Shown: in pieces, positions 11,497 through 21,587 of the stretch | How positions within the stretch are numbered: position 1 is the stretch's first letter | Layout: each line of letters starts with the position of its first letter | NCBI GenBank assembly: GCA_015146655.1 | Contig: VKHL01000001.1 | Span: 551,501-615,500 of the forward strand | Source of the DNA: Ochromonas danica | Lineage: Eukaryota > Sar > Chrysophyceae > Chromulinales > Chromulinaceae | Direction: 5' to 3' | DNA: 64,000 bases | Position numbers and translations under genes: made by a program | Notes under the pieces: model-generated | What the model was told of the DNA's origin: nothing | What the model saw: the letters and a program-made list of their open reading frames with translations, nothing else | The model's database searches: none

Positions 11497-11783
11497 TGTC
11501 AACGAGGAAAGGCTCCGAGATGTTTTAGACAAAGTTGAAGTGATCCATTGTTATCATATTATTAGGAGAGAGGGAAATATTATTCCTGCACGTTGGCAAA
11601 CCTGTGGTTAATTTTGTTTAATTGTTTGTGGTTGAAGGGCTGTAGTTAATTAATAAATTTATAAAGAAAGTTTCGCCTGAACCACTTCACAACTTGCTAA
11701 TGCTCACTATGGAGCAACATTCTCATCATGCGGAAGGTAATAATTTGAATATGTTCAATATGCTATCCTTCAAAAAAATGTTC

Positions 11784-13847
11784 TTAATGAAGACCCAATA
11801 TAGCCGAAGCGTTAATGAAATGCCAAGGCGCAGCAGTACTTATTGATCGCAAGTCAGGATCAATATGAGGGAAGGGTAGTGTGGGAACATGTGAAGCTCC
11901 TTGCCAAGAGCAGCCACAAGGGGCCATTCCGCAGCCTGTATGATCCAAAAGCTCTCTCCTTTGCTTCTCATTTTGCTGTGGACTGACCGAAACGCCCAGT
12001 GCCGGACGTTGATCAGAAAAGGGGGTTGGTTTGTATCTCAACTCAGGATACTCTTGCATGTAGTTACGATAGCCTTCATCGCCTCTTTTCACGAAAGTGG
12101 CCATGCTCTGATACATTCGACACACTATAGCCATATGAAGCGTTGCTTCGTTTCTTTGCGTTCGGAGATGGAAGCGGCTAATGATAGGAGATGCTTGTCC
12201 TGTTTCATTCAATTTAGAGCTAGCCAAACACTCCCCAAGTATTTTTTGCCACTCATGAGGAGACTTTTGAGGTAGAAGATTGTTCTTTTCATGGCGATCA
12301 TTTCTCATATCAAACAGATGAAAAGGAAGCTCTCTCTCATCCAAAAAGAGCTTGAAGTCATAAAACCACGCCACCGTGCGTCGAGGGCCTTCAAAGTCAT
12401 TGTGCCAAAGAACCAATCGTTCTCGCTGATTGTGACGCCAATATTGTCTGTCTTCTCTCTTAGCTTTCTTATGAATATCATCAGGCTCATCGTTATGAGA
12501 CACAGTAGGTACTTCCACGAGGTGGGAATGCCACGAAGGTGCAAGAATGGGCAAGGCGGAATGTCCATCAAGCTGCACATTATTGGGAATTGTCAAACCC
12601 GCTGCTTCCACAAAGGTTGGTAACCAATCAGTGCTCACAATAAGGGAAGAAATTTCACTTCCTGATGGAATAACTCCAGGCCATTGGGCGATTGCTGGTA
12701 CACGAATACCACCTTCATAAACATGTCGTTTGTTGCCTCGGAATGGACCCGCAGATCCCGCAGCATCTTCAGGACCGTTATCAGAAGAAAATACAACTAA
12801 TGTACGCTCTTCAATTCCCAGATTTTTTAGGAAATCTAGTAACATACCAATTTGTTTGTCCATATCAGATACCATAGTGCGATATTTTGCGAAACGAGTA
12901 ACTCCACGATCGTATATGCTGTTCCCACCATTCCGACAGAAACGCTGTTTATTGGGTTGAAAGTTACCATTACAAGGTGGAACATCTTGGGGAGACCGAG
13001 GACGGACCTGATCAGGATACCAATCATGAAATTCTGGAATTTCCTCCCATGGACCGTGTGGGGCATGAAACCAGACCTGCACATAGAAGGGAACACCCCG
13101 TTTCACACTGTCTTCCATGGCACGCATAGCATGTCTTGCCTCGCAATGACTCAGAAATCCCGTGATATTATAATCGTTACCATTAATTGGTTTATCGTCG
13201 TGGAGAAGGTGTTGGCAACCTTGGCTATAAAGTGTTGCATCGACTTGGAGGTGATTCTGACGAGGTCCTCCTGGACCATCCAATACCGAGACATAGCTTT
13301 GGAATCCTTGTTGGATTGGCCCTGGATGTGGGCAGCGTCTACTTCCTACCGCATTTTCTCCTCCTTTGTCAGGCAAGAGTCGCATATCGTGGTCATCATT
13401 GCGCATCCCACCAACATGCCACTTGCCGGAATGGAAAGTGGTATAGTTATTCTCACCAAAGATTGCTGGCATTGTGGGAAGTCGAGGTAGCCAATCATCT
13501 CGATTGCTTTTACCCTTGACACCATATTCAAAAACTGCTTTTAATCCCATGCGCCAAGGATACAATCCAGTGAGGATAGAGGCGCGAGTTGGGGTGCAAG
13601 TGGCAGCAGCAGTATGGTAGTTTGTAAGCTTGACTCCTCTTTGAGCCATTTTCTCTAGCTGAGGAGTCTTGACACCTGAGCCAATAAAGGGTGACACACT
13701 AGTATCACCATAGCCCAAGTCATCCGCCAAAATCAAGAGAAAATTTGGAGCAAAGGGTAACTTGTTTGGCACCTTCTGTTGCCCTTCCGCTCTCGCTAAA
13801 ACTATCCAAATAGAAATGGAAATCAATCGAATCAAAACATAGATCAT
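11784..13847 (-). CDS. Sulfatase (arylsulfatase B-like), secreted or lumenal
   Basis: Single exon, 687 residues from the ATG at 13847; the frame upstream of it has only a GTG. A signal peptide covers the first 20 or so residues (IYVLIRLISISIWIVLARA). The catalytic features of type I sulfatases are present: LILADDLGYGD for metal binding and CTPTRASILTG, where the Cys would be converted to formylglycine. Further conserved blocks are GKWHVG and VVFSSDNGPEDA. The C-terminal part is longer than typical bacterial sulfatases. Substrate unknown; sulfated polysaccharides are plausible in an alga but this is inference. Divergent from the ABCF gene with 231 bp between starts. Confidence 0.92.
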   Translation of the reverse strand: MIYVLIRLISISIWIVLARAEGQQKVPNKLPFAPNFLLILADDLGYGDTSVSPFIGSGVKTPQLEKMAQRGVKLTNYHTAAATCTPTRASILTGLYPWRMGLKAVFEYGVKGKSNRDDWLPRLPTMPAIFGENNYTTFHSGKWHVGGMRNDDHDMRLLPDKGGENAVGSRRCPHPGPIQQGFQSYVSVLDGPGGPRQNHLQVDATLYSQGCQHLLHDDKPINGNDYNITGFLSHCEARHAMRAMEDSVKRGVPFYVQVWFHAPHGPWEEIPEFHDWYPDQVRPRSPQDVPPCNGNFQPNKQRFCRNGGNSIYDRGVTRFAKYRTMVSDMDKQIGMLLDFLKNLGIEERTLVVFSSDNGPEDAAGSAGPFRGNKRHVYEGGIRVPAIAQWPGVIPSGSEISSLIVSTDWLPTFVEAAGLTIPNNVQLDGHSALPILAPSWHSHLVEVPTVSHNDEPDDIHKKAKREDRQYWRHNQRERLVLWHNDFEGPRRTVAWFYDFKLFLDERELPFHLFDMRNDRHEKNNLLPQKSPHEWQKILGECLASSKLNETGQASPIISRFHLRTQRNEATLHMAIVCRMYQSMATFVKRGDEGYRNYMQEYPELRYKPTPFSDQRPALGVSVSPQQNEKQRRELLDHTGCGMAPCGCSWQGASHVPTLPFPHIDPDLRSISTAAPWHFINASAILGLH

Positions 13848-14078
13848 CTTGGTAGTTAATGCCACATAGACTAGACTACAAGGATTTGATATTGTTTATT
13901 CGGTGGACAACCAATTTCTGCCAGAACAGAGCCTCCAACACATCCAATTTAAAGGAAATACATAACTTGGAAGCAATTGTCTAAGTCCAATGAGTGGCTT
14001 CTTGGTGATGTATGATCACGAAGTGATCCCATCCCATTCAGTTTAAACTAAACGAAATAATATCCTATTGATAGGAAG

Positions 14079-16250
14079 ATGTCTTCCTTTCAAGTCAAAT
14101 CCATCTTAACTAAGCATCTATCTTTTATGGATGATGAAACAATTGATTACTTTGAATCGATGGTCAAAGAAGGTGGCAGCACCTCTGCTGTCTTCCGAGA
14201 CGCTTTGGCACCTTTCATAGAAAGTTATGATCGTACTTCTACTTTAGAGGAAGCAAATGAATTTTCTGCTAAAGTCGCACAGGAACTTGTTGAACTTGGT
14301 GCCTTGAAAGAATCTGAAATGAATGATGGTCCACAGCTTTTGGAGAAAAGTGTTCTTCTCTCTGCTATTGCTGATTCTCATTTATCAGCCGAAGACAAAG
14401 CAAATGTTGAGGCCATGTGGGGTCTTGCTGATGCAAGAAAGAGAAGAGTCGAACTGAAAGCTGCACCAGAAGATGGTCTGGGGACTTCTTCTCGTACAGA
14501 ACGTAAAGCTGCTCGTGAACAAACCAAATGGTTGGAAGAACTTGAAGCTCAATTTGTTGGTGAAGAAGATAATAACAATGTTACCACCATGGTTCTCCCA
14601 GATTTCAGTGGCAATAGCAATGAGCGCGATATTCATGTCCATAACTTTAATATGACTTATGGAGGCAATCTTCTCTTGGAAGGAGCAGATTTGAGATTAG
14701 TCTATGGAAGAAGATATGGTTTGATTGGTAGAAACGGTATTGGTAAGACTACATTGCTCAAGCACATGGCCAATTTCAGCATCGAAGGCTTTCCACGCCA
14801 TTTACGTGTGCTTCATGTTAAACAAGAAGTCAAATCTTCAGCCAGTAGCGTGCTTCAAGTTGTCTTAGATGCTGATGTGGAACGATCGGCTCTTTTGGCA
14901 CGTGAAGTTGAGCTTCAAAGCGAGTTGCAGAATTCTTCTGGTGACAATACTCAGGAAATGCAGAGACTTGTGGATGCTATGACTGATCTTCAGAATCGCA
15001 TGGCCATCCTTGGAGTGCATGATGCGGAAAGTCGTGCTGCTAGCATTCTTGCAGGTTTGCAATTTTCTCCTGCAATGCAAGCCCTTCCAACAGAAGCGCT
15101 TTCTGGTGGTTGGAGAATGCGTGTGGCTTTAGCTGCTGCGCTGTTTATTGAGCCAGACTTACTCATGCTTGATGAGCCCAGTAACCATTTAGATTTAGAA
15201 GGAGTGATTTGGTTAGAGCAGTATTTGAAGAGCTATAGCAAGACAGTGTTGTTGGTATCTCACGATCGTGCGTTCTTGAACGCTGTTTGTACCGACATCG
15301 TCCACTTCGATAAGCTCAAGCTTACCTACTACCGTGGCAATTATGATAGCTTTTTGGGAACTCGTAAAGAGATGCGAATTGTCCAGCAAAAGCAGCATGA
15401 GGCACAAAAAGTTAAATTACAACATATGCAAGACTTTGTGGACAAGTTTCGTTACAATGCCAAGCGTGCTTCTTTGGTGCAATCCCGTATCAAAGCCATT
15501 GAGAAGGAGACAGTTGTCGAAGCGGTGGAAGAAGAAGATGAATTCAGATTTCAATTTTATGATGCTGGTCAATTGGGCAGACCGATTATTCAGATTGAAG
15601 GTGTGACTTTTGGTTATGATGCTGACCATCGCCAGCCTCTTTTCCGTGAAGTGCATTCCAACATTGATCAAAGCAGTCGTGTTGCCTTGGTTGGACCTAA
15701 CGGTGCGGGTAAATCTACCTTCTTGAATTTGATTCAAGGAAAGTTGACACCTTGGGAAGGAATTGTGAAGATCAATCCTCAGCTAAAGCTTGGTATCTTC
15801 ACCCAGCATCACATTGATAGTTTCGATCTCAACATATCGCCTTTGCAAAATCTTATCTTGCGCTTTCCTGATGCTGCACAAGCTGATCTCCGAGCTCACC
15901 TGGGCAGATATGAAGTCACAGGTAATGATGCTCTCAAGCCAATGAAGTTTTCGTCTGGTGGTCAGAAGTCCCGCGTGGCCTTTGCTATGCTCACCTTCAC
16001 GAAACCTCACGTTGTGCTTATGGATGAGCCTACGAACCATTTGGATGGATCCGCTATTGATGCTCTCATCGACGCTCTCAAAAATTTCAATGGAGGTGTG
16101 ATGATTATCAGTCACGATCAATACTTCATCAACCAAGTTTGTGATGAGCTCTGGTTAATCAAGGATCAACGTGTTACGCGCTATGGTGGTTCATTCAATG
16201 ACTACAAGAAGTCAGTGCTTGCTAAGGTTGGCTCGTTTGATAGTCGATAG
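14079..16250 (+). CDS. ABC-F ATPase (GCN20/ABCF3-like)
   Basis: Single exon, 723 residues, with two ABC domains and no membrane segments, hence a soluble ribosome-associated ABC-F protein. Domain 1: Walker A GRNGIGKTT (about residue 218), signature LSGGWRMRV, Walker B LLMLDEPSNHLD and switch LLVSHDRAFL. Between the domains is a charged linker of the ABC-F type. Domain 2: GPNGAGKST, a variant signature FSSGGQKSRV, VLMDEPTNHLD and MIISHDQYF. The N-terminal ~170 residues resemble the GCN20/ABCF3 extension. In fungi GCN20 assists GCN1 in GCN2 activation; that role here is inferred from the family. Confidence 0.93.
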   Translation: MSSFQVKSILTKHLSFMDDETIDYFESMVKEGGSTSAVFRDALAPFIESYDRTSTLEEANEFSAKVAQELVELGALKESEMNDGPQLLEKSVLLSAIADSHLSAEDKANVEAMWGLADARKRRVELKAAPEDGLGTSSRTERKAAREQTKWLEELEAQFVGEEDNNNVTTMVLPDFSGNSNERDIHVHNFNMTYGGNLLLEGADLRLVYGRRYGLIGRNGIGKTTLLKHMANFSIEGFPRHLRVLHVKQEVKSSASSVLQVVLDADVERSALLAREVELQSELQNSSGDNTQEMQRLVDAMTDLQNRMAILGVHDAESRAASILAGLQFSPAMQALPTEALSGGWRMRVALAAALFIEPDLLMLDEPSNHLDLEGVIWLEQYLKSYSKTVLLVSHDRAFLNAVCTDIVHFDKLKLTYYRGNYDSFLGTRKEMRIVQQKQHEAQKVKLQHMQDFVDKFRYNAKRASLVQSRIKAIEKETVVEAVEEEDEFRFQFYDAGQLGRPIIQIEGVTFGYDADHRQPLFREVHSNIDQSSRVALVGPNGAGKSTFLNLIQGKLTPWEGIVKINPQLKLGIFTQHHIDSFDLNISPLQNLILRFPDAAQADLRAHLGRYEVTGNDALKPMKFSSGGQKSRVAFAMLTFTKPHVVLMDEPTNHLDGSAIDALIDALKNFNGGVMIISHDQYFINQVCDELWLIKDQRVTRYGGSFNDYKKSVLAKVGSFDSR

Positions 16251-16419
16251 AAGTGAGTTGGGTAGTAATCCGGAATCGATAAGAATAGTTACCTTGGTTC
16301 TCAAGTGATTAATGATGTAGATCGACTGCTGTATAATCATGTCGAAAATAGTGCACCGGATCCTCTTCTGCGCTTCTGGAGTTCTGGGTAACAGCAAAGC
16401 AAGAAAAAGAAGATCCGAC

Positions 16420-17535
16420 ATGGCTTGGACTTCGATCTTCCTCACTGCCTTCTTCATAGCAGCCATTGCTATCTTCCTCCTAGCACTGCTCATTGAATAT
16501 GATCGTGATGACCTGGATCATATTTCCTACATCATTTCCAAACTGTTGTACATTTATCTTCGCTTCGTTCATCATCGTCCCTATTTTCCCACAGAAGAAC
16601 CAGGCAATGTTGAAGTATGGAGACAGAGATACAATGCAGCAGGAAAATGCGCATCTTTCTCGTTCACAGGAGAGATTGTGGATGTGAAAATCTCCACTCC
16701 CGATGGTTATCAGCTTCCCTTGAAAATCTTCACTCCGCCACCTTCTAATTCTACTCCTTCCGACAGTACTGCACCACAACGTGGCAAGCTACCAGTATTT
16801 GTCTGGCTTCATGGAGGAGGGTGGGTCTTCGGAGACGTCGAGGTGGAAAAAGGGTTGGCTTCCAAGATCTGTTCGGCCACGAAGACGATTGTGGTGGCGG
16901 TGGACTATCGCTGTGCACCTGAATACGTCTACCCTACAGCGGTGCTGGACACGGAAGCTGCTCTACGGTGGGTGGCGAGCAACATTGATCAGTATGGAGG
17001 AGACAGAAAGATGATCTTCGTGGGTGGTGAGAGTGCGGGTGGCAATCTTGCGGCGGCTGTCACTTCTCGAAATTGTGATGACTCTGTTGCATCTCCATCT
17101 GATCGGTTGCCTATTGCAGGCGCGGTCTTGGTTTGTCCAACTCTTGCGAGCGATGGGAGTTTCAAGAGCTATTCGGTATATGATGGACGCTCTATTCTCT
17201 CTGCTATTCAAATGGAACATTTTAGAGATCTGTATTCTGGAGGCAATGAGAGCAAGCGTCGCGAATATGCCTTTGCACCTATTTTGACACCTGCTGCGAT
17301 TCTGAAGAAGTATCCTCCTACCATTATGGTGATCTCGAAACACGATGTTCTCTCTGATGAATGTTTGCTCTTTGTTGAGAAGTTGCGTGAACAGAAAGTG
17401 GAGGTGGTATCAAAGTATTACTCTACCAGCACACACGGCTTCTTTGGAATGGATATCCTTCCAAATGGTGACGATTCAGTGGTATTTGTTGCCAATGAGT
17501 TGCAACGTATTGTTGACAAATTCCGCAAAGAATGA
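16420..17535 (+). CDS. Membrane-anchored alpha/beta-hydrolase (esterase) copy 1
   Basis: First of three tandem paralogues, 371 residues from ATG 16420. An upstream in-frame ATG at 16339 would add 27 residues, but 16420 matches the starts of copies 2 and 3. N-terminal hydrophobic anchor (IFLTAFFIAAIAIFLLALLI), then a hydrolase fold of the HSL/arylacetamide-deacetylase type: oxyanion motif HGGGWVFGDV, YRCAPEYVYP, nucleophile elbow GGESAGGNLAAA, acid in KHDVLSDE and catalytic His in STHGFFG. Likely a lumen-facing carboxylesterase or lipase. About 640 nt (16434-17075) look identical to copy 2, and the last ~250 nt (17287-17537) identical to copy 3. Confidence 0.88.
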   Translation: MAWTSIFLTAFFIAAIAIFLLALLIEYDRDDLDHISYIISKLLYIYLRFVHHRPYFPTEEPGNVEVWRQRYNAAGKCASFSFTGEIVDVKISTPDGYQLPLKIFTPPPSNSTPSDSTAPQRGKLPVFVWLHGGGWVFGDVEVEKGLASKICSATKTIVVAVDYRCAPEYVYPTAVLDTEAALRWVASNIDQYGGDRKMIFVGGESAGGNLAAAVTSRNCDDSVASPSDRLPIAGAVLVCPTLASDGSFKSYSVYDGRSILSAIQMEHFRDLYSGGNESKRREYAFAPILTPAAILKKYPPTIMVISKHDVLSDECLLFVEKLREQKVEVVSKYYSTSTHGFFGMDILPNGDDSVVFVANELQRIVDKFRKE

Positions 17536-18243
17536 TTACTTACCTGGTTGGTTAATTCTTACAAGGTTAATTGTAATCTTCTGTCGAGTTATTGCAATCA
17601 GTAATTCGTTTAGAAGTTTGTGTTGAAGTTAACCATAGACGTATATAAAAGATTTGTCGCATTGTTCTCCGTTACGGAGCACATACTGATACATAGTCAG
17701 TACCATCCCTCGACAGCATTACATTTCCAAAATTACAGCCACTGGGCATTTAGAAATCGGGTGGGTCACTGGAAATGATCTCCAGTACTGGTGACATTTT
17801 CTTTCAACTATCCCTCTTCAGAAGTTTGATCGTGGATAGTATGCTAAGTTCAACTCTTAAGCGTTGCGTTACCTCAAATGGGACAATTTGTTTCTTCCAG
17901 GTTTAGAAGTGCATATAGACTTTACCACATCACATTTTATAGAGTGAATCATCATCTTATTTGAAGATGAAGATGATAGGAATCGATAATTCAATGTGAA
18001 GCGAATAGATGTCATCCCATTGTTAGTCGTGCCCAGTTCCGACACCGGCAATAAAGCATCAAGTTATCATTATTTCGAACAGAAAGTAACTGAGACAACA
18101 ATCACTCCCAACTAACAACAAATTAACTTAACCAAGTTCTGCGGCGAAGTTCTGTTGAAGTTGTTAACTTAAACCAGCAGCGAAGTGCAGAAGATACACT
18201 AGAAGACAAGAGTGGATTGGATTGTGGGAGAACGAAGATAAAG
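17536..18243. repeat. Spacer between esterase copies 1 and 2, homologous to the next spacer
   Basis: No gene. The part from about 17665 to 17900 (starting TCCGTTACGGAGCACATACT) is recognisably similar to about 19540-19800 in the next spacer but carries many substitutions and gaps. The duplication unit therefore included flanking DNA. Confidence 0.7.
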
Positions 18244-19359
18244 ATGACTTGGACTACCATCTTCCTCACTGCCTTCTTCATAGCAGCCATTGCTATCTTC
18301 CTCCTAGCACTGCTCATTGAATATGATCGTGATGACCTGGATCATATTTCCTACATCATTTCCAAACTGTTGTACATTTATCTTCGCTTCGTTCATCATC
18401 GTCCCTATTTTCCCACAGAAGAACCAGGCAATGTTGAAGTATGGAGACAGAGATACAATGCAGCAGGAAAATGCGCATCTTTCTCGTTCACAGGAGAGAT
18501 TGTGGATGTGAAAATCTCCACTCCCGATGGTTATCAGCTTCCCTTGAAAATCTTCACTCCGCCACCTTCTAATTCTACTCCTTCCGACAGTACTGCACCA
18601 CAACGTGGCAAGCTACCAGTATTTGTCTGGCTTCATGGAGGAGGGTGGGTCTTCGGAGACGTCGAGGTGGAAAAAGGGTTGGCTTCCAAGATCTGTTCGG
18701 CCACGAAGACGATTGTGGTGGCGGTGGACTATCGCTGTGCACCTGAATACGTCTACCCTACAGCGGTGCTGGACACGGAAGCTGCTCTACGGTGGGTGGC
18801 GAGCAACATTGATCAGTATGGAGGAGACAGAAAGATGATCTTCGTGGGTGGTGAGAGTGCGGGTGGCAATCTTGCGGCGGCTGTCACTTCTCGAAACTGT
18901 GATGACTCTATTGCGTCTCCATCTGATCGGTTGCCTATTGCAGGCGCGGTCTTGGTTTATCCAACTCTTGCGAGCGATGGGAGTTTCAAGAGCTATTCGG
19001 TATATGATGGACGGGCGCTTCTTTTGTCAAGTCAAATGGAGCATTTGAGAGATCTGTATTCTGGAGGCAATGAGAGCAAGCGTAGCGAATATGCCTTTGC
19101 ACCTATTTTAACACCTGCTGCGATTCTGAAGAAGTATCCTCCTACCATTATGGTGATCGCGAAATACGATGTTCTCTCTGATGAATGTTTGCTCTTTGTT
19201 GAGAAGTTGCGTGAACAGAAAGTGGAGGTGGTACCAAAGTATTACTCTACCAGCACACACGGCTTCTTTGGCGTGGATTTCGTTCCAAATGGTGACGATT
19301 CAGTGGTATTTGTTGCCAATGAGTTGCAACGTATTGTTGACAAGTTTCGCAATGATTGA
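18244..19359 (+). CDS. Membrane-anchored alpha/beta-hydrolase (esterase) copy 2
   Basis: 371 residues from ATG 18244 (context GATAAAGATGACTTGG shared with copy 3). Same architecture as copy 1: N-terminal anchor, HGGGW oxyanion motif, GGESAGG elbow, YDVLSDE acid and STHGFFG histidine. It differs from copies 1 and 3 mainly in the last third: YPTLAS, GRALLLSSQMEH, IAKYDV, VPKYY, GVDFVPNG and the C-terminus FRND. The first two thirds match copy 1 at the nucleotide level with hardly a change. Enzyme class as copy 1; substrate unknown. Confidence 0.88.
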   Translation: MTWTTIFLTAFFIAAIAIFLLALLIEYDRDDLDHISYIISKLLYIYLRFVHHRPYFPTEEPGNVEVWRQRYNAAGKCASFSFTGEIVDVKISTPDGYQLPLKIFTPPPSNSTPSDSTAPQRGKLPVFVWLHGGGWVFGDVEVEKGLASKICSATKTIVVAVDYRCAPEYVYPTAVLDTEAALRWVASNIDQYGGDRKMIFVGGESAGGNLAAAVTSRNCDDSIASPSDRLPIAGAVLVYPTLASDGSFKSYSVYDGRALLLSSQMEHLRDLYSGGNESKRSEYAFAPILTPAAILKKYPPTIMVIAKYDVLSDECLLFVEKLREQKVEVVPKYYSTSTHGFFGVDFVPNGDDSVVFVANELQRIVDKFRND

Positions 19360-19925
19360 CTGTTAAACTAATCGTAATTCACTATTGACCCATTTCAATC
19401 AGCAATTCGTTGTATAGCTTCTTTGTTTGCCAAGTCTGGTTAGCTACTCAACCACTATCGTATGCCGTAGCAATTTGTGCATTGCACAGCCATAGACGTC
19501 ATACACTTCAGTGTGCAAAGTTCTATTGGAGTTCTTGTCCGTTACGGAGCACATACTAATACAATGTTAGTACCGTTCCTCAACAGCATTACACTTCCAA
19601 TGTTGAAGCTACGGGAAGCTTAGCAAGTTGTCACTTTCGTACACATCTGGTGGGTCACCGGAAATGATCCCCAGTACTGGTAGCATAATGTTCTTGAACC
19701 ATCCCCTCTTCAGAAGCTGATCACAGATAGTGTTCCCTCCGATGCTAAGTTCAACTCTTGTGCGTTGTGTTACCACAAATGGAGCAATTTCTTTCTTCCA
19801 ACGGTCGGTTTGCCACCAGTTAACTTAACAAGACACGTCACAAGTTCCGAGCCTGTTCATCACCCAAGAAGGATCACAAAACAACACAAAGCTGGAGGAA
19901 GGGGATTGCGATCCAGGAGATAAAG
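19360..19925. repeat. Spacer between esterase copies 2 and 3
   Basis: No gene. About 19540-19800 is a diverged copy of the 17665-17900 spacer segment. The region just before copy 3 shares only short motifs (AACTTAAC, GATAAAG before the ATG) with the region before copy 2. Confidence 0.7.
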
Positions 19926-21041
19926 ATGACTTGGACTACCATCTTCCTCACTACCTTCTTCATAGCAGCCATTGCTATCTTCCTACTAGCACTACTCATT
20001 GAATATGATCGTGATGACCTGGATCATATTTCCTACATCCTTGCCAAACTGTTGCAGATTCATCTCCGCTGCACTCAGAGCTGTCCCTATATTCCCACTG
20101 ACGAACCAGGCAATGTTGAAGTATGGAGACAGAGAACAAGAAATCGAGCTAAATGTACCTTTTTCTCGTTCACAGGAGGGATTGTGGATGTGAAAATCTC
20201 CACTCCCGATGGTTATCAGCTTCCCTTGAAAATCTTCACTCCGCCACCTTCTAATTCTACTCCTTCCGACAGTACTGCACCACAACGTGGCAAGCTACCA
20301 GTATTTGTCTGGCTTCATGGAGGAGGGTGGGTCTTCGGAGACGTCGAGGTGGAAAAAGGGTTGGCTTCCAAGATCTGTTCGGCCACGAAGACGATTGTGG
20401 TGGCGGTGGACTATCGCTGTGCACCTGAATACGTCTACCCTACAGCGGTGCTGGACACGGAAGCTGCTCTACGGTGGGTGGCGAGCAACATTGATCAGTA
20501 TGGAGGAGACAGAAAGATGATCTTCGTGGGTGGTGGGAGCGCAGGTGGCAATCTTGCGGCGGCTGTCACTTCTCGAAATTGCGATGACTCTGTTGCATCT
20601 CCATCTGATCGGTTGCCTATTGCAGGCGCGGTCTTGATCTTTCCAACTCTTGCGAGCGATGGGAGTTTCAAGAGCTATTCGGTATATGATGGACGCTCTA
20701 TTCTCTCTGCTGTTCAAATGGAACGTTTTAGACAGTTGTATTCTGGAGGCAATGAGAGCAAGCGTAGCGAATATGCCTTTGCACCTATTTTAACACCTGC
20801 TGCGATTCTGAAGAAGTATCCTCCTACCATTATGGTGATCTCGAAACACGATGTTCTCTCTGATGAATGTTTGCTCTTTGTTGAGAAGTTGCGTGAACAG
20901 AAAGTGGAGGTGGTATCAAAGTATTACTCTACCAGCACACACGGCTTCTTTGGAATGGATATCCTTCCAAATGGTGACGATTCAGTGGTATTTGTTGCCA
21001 ATGAGTTGCAACGTATTGTTGACAAATTCCGCAAAGAATGA
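19926..21041 (+). CDS. Membrane-anchored alpha/beta-hydrolase (esterase) copy 3
   Basis: 371 residues from ATG 19926. Anchor and hydrolase fold as in copies 1 and 2, but residues about 36-80 differ clearly (LAKLLQIHLRCTQSCPYIP, RTRNRAKCTFFSFTGG). The nucleophile elbow reads GGGSAGGNL, with Gly in place of the Glu next to Ser; GxSxG is still satisfied, so activity is plausible. The middle (about 20183-20534) matches copies 1 and 2 and the 3' end (about 20793-21043) matches copy 1 without visible change. The gene is followed at once by the 40-bp tandem repeat. Confidence 0.88.
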   Translation: MTWTTIFLTTFFIAAIAIFLLALLIEYDRDDLDHISYILAKLLQIHLRCTQSCPYIPTDEPGNVEVWRQRTRNRAKCTFFSFTGGIVDVKISTPDGYQLPLKIFTPPPSNSTPSDSTAPQRGKLPVFVWLHGGGWVFGDVEVEKGLASKICSATKTIVVAVDYRCAPEYVYPTAVLDTEAALRWVASNIDQYGGDRKMIFVGGGSAGGNLAAAVTSRNCDDSVASPSDRLPIAGAVLIFPTLASDGSFKSYSVYDGRSILSAVQMERFRQLYSGGNESKRSEYAFAPILTPAAILKKYPPTIMVISKHDVLSDECLLFVEKLREQKVEVVSKYYSTSTHGFFGMDILPNGDDSVVFVANELQRIVDKFRKE

Positions 21042-21053
21042 TTTTTAAATTTC

Positions 21054-21210
21054 TTCACATGCATCTAAACTGTATTGTTTTGACCCGATATCCTTTACAT
21101 GCATCTAAACTGTATTGTTTTGACCCGATATCCTTCACATGCATCTAAGCTGTATTGTTTTGACCCGATATCCTTCGCATGCATCTAAGCGATATTATTT
21201 TGACCCTTTA
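21054..21210 (+). repeat. 40-bp tandem repeat, about 3.9 copies
   Basis: Four consecutive units beginning at 21054, 21094, 21134 and 21174, each containing ATGCATCTAA, TATTGTTTTGACCC and GATATCC. Units differ at one to a few positions and the last is truncated and more diverged. It starts 12 bp after the stop codon of esterase copy 3, so it probably lies in that transcript's 3' UTR. A period of 40 is not a multiple of three and the array is non-coding. Confidence 0.9.
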
Positions 21211-21587
21211 TTATATTTGAAGTATTATGAACTTTGCATTCTTATTTAAAAGAAGAAACTTGAGTAACTTTATGCCTGGTGCACGGTTACCGTTTAATAT
21301 AATTTTAACTTTTGTTTTTCTACTGCATCAAAGGCGATCCGAAGGAGATTATCAGAGTGGCTACACATTCTTTGGCGTCTTTTCCATTGTGAATTGGTAT
21401 GATGGAAATTCTATGAAAGATCTCACAACTGTCTGAATGGCATACACTCATTTGCTGTTGCGCGAAAGCTGATTCAATTCTAATACGAGAAATCATCCTC
21501 TATACTTCATTTGCGAGCAATGGAACAACTTAGCGATGTTATAACAACACACATTTCTTTCTATTAACTCCATATATTAAAGCCAGT
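21211..21587. other. Intergenic region
   Basis: Between the 40-bp repeat and the EMC10 stop. A 69-codon open frame (21227-21436) is present but has no recognisable features; treated as chance. Confidence 0.4.

Noticed and set aside
21227-21436. 69-codon frame downstream of the esterases
   Set aside because: Isolated, no motifs, and it lies just after non-coding tandem repeats.
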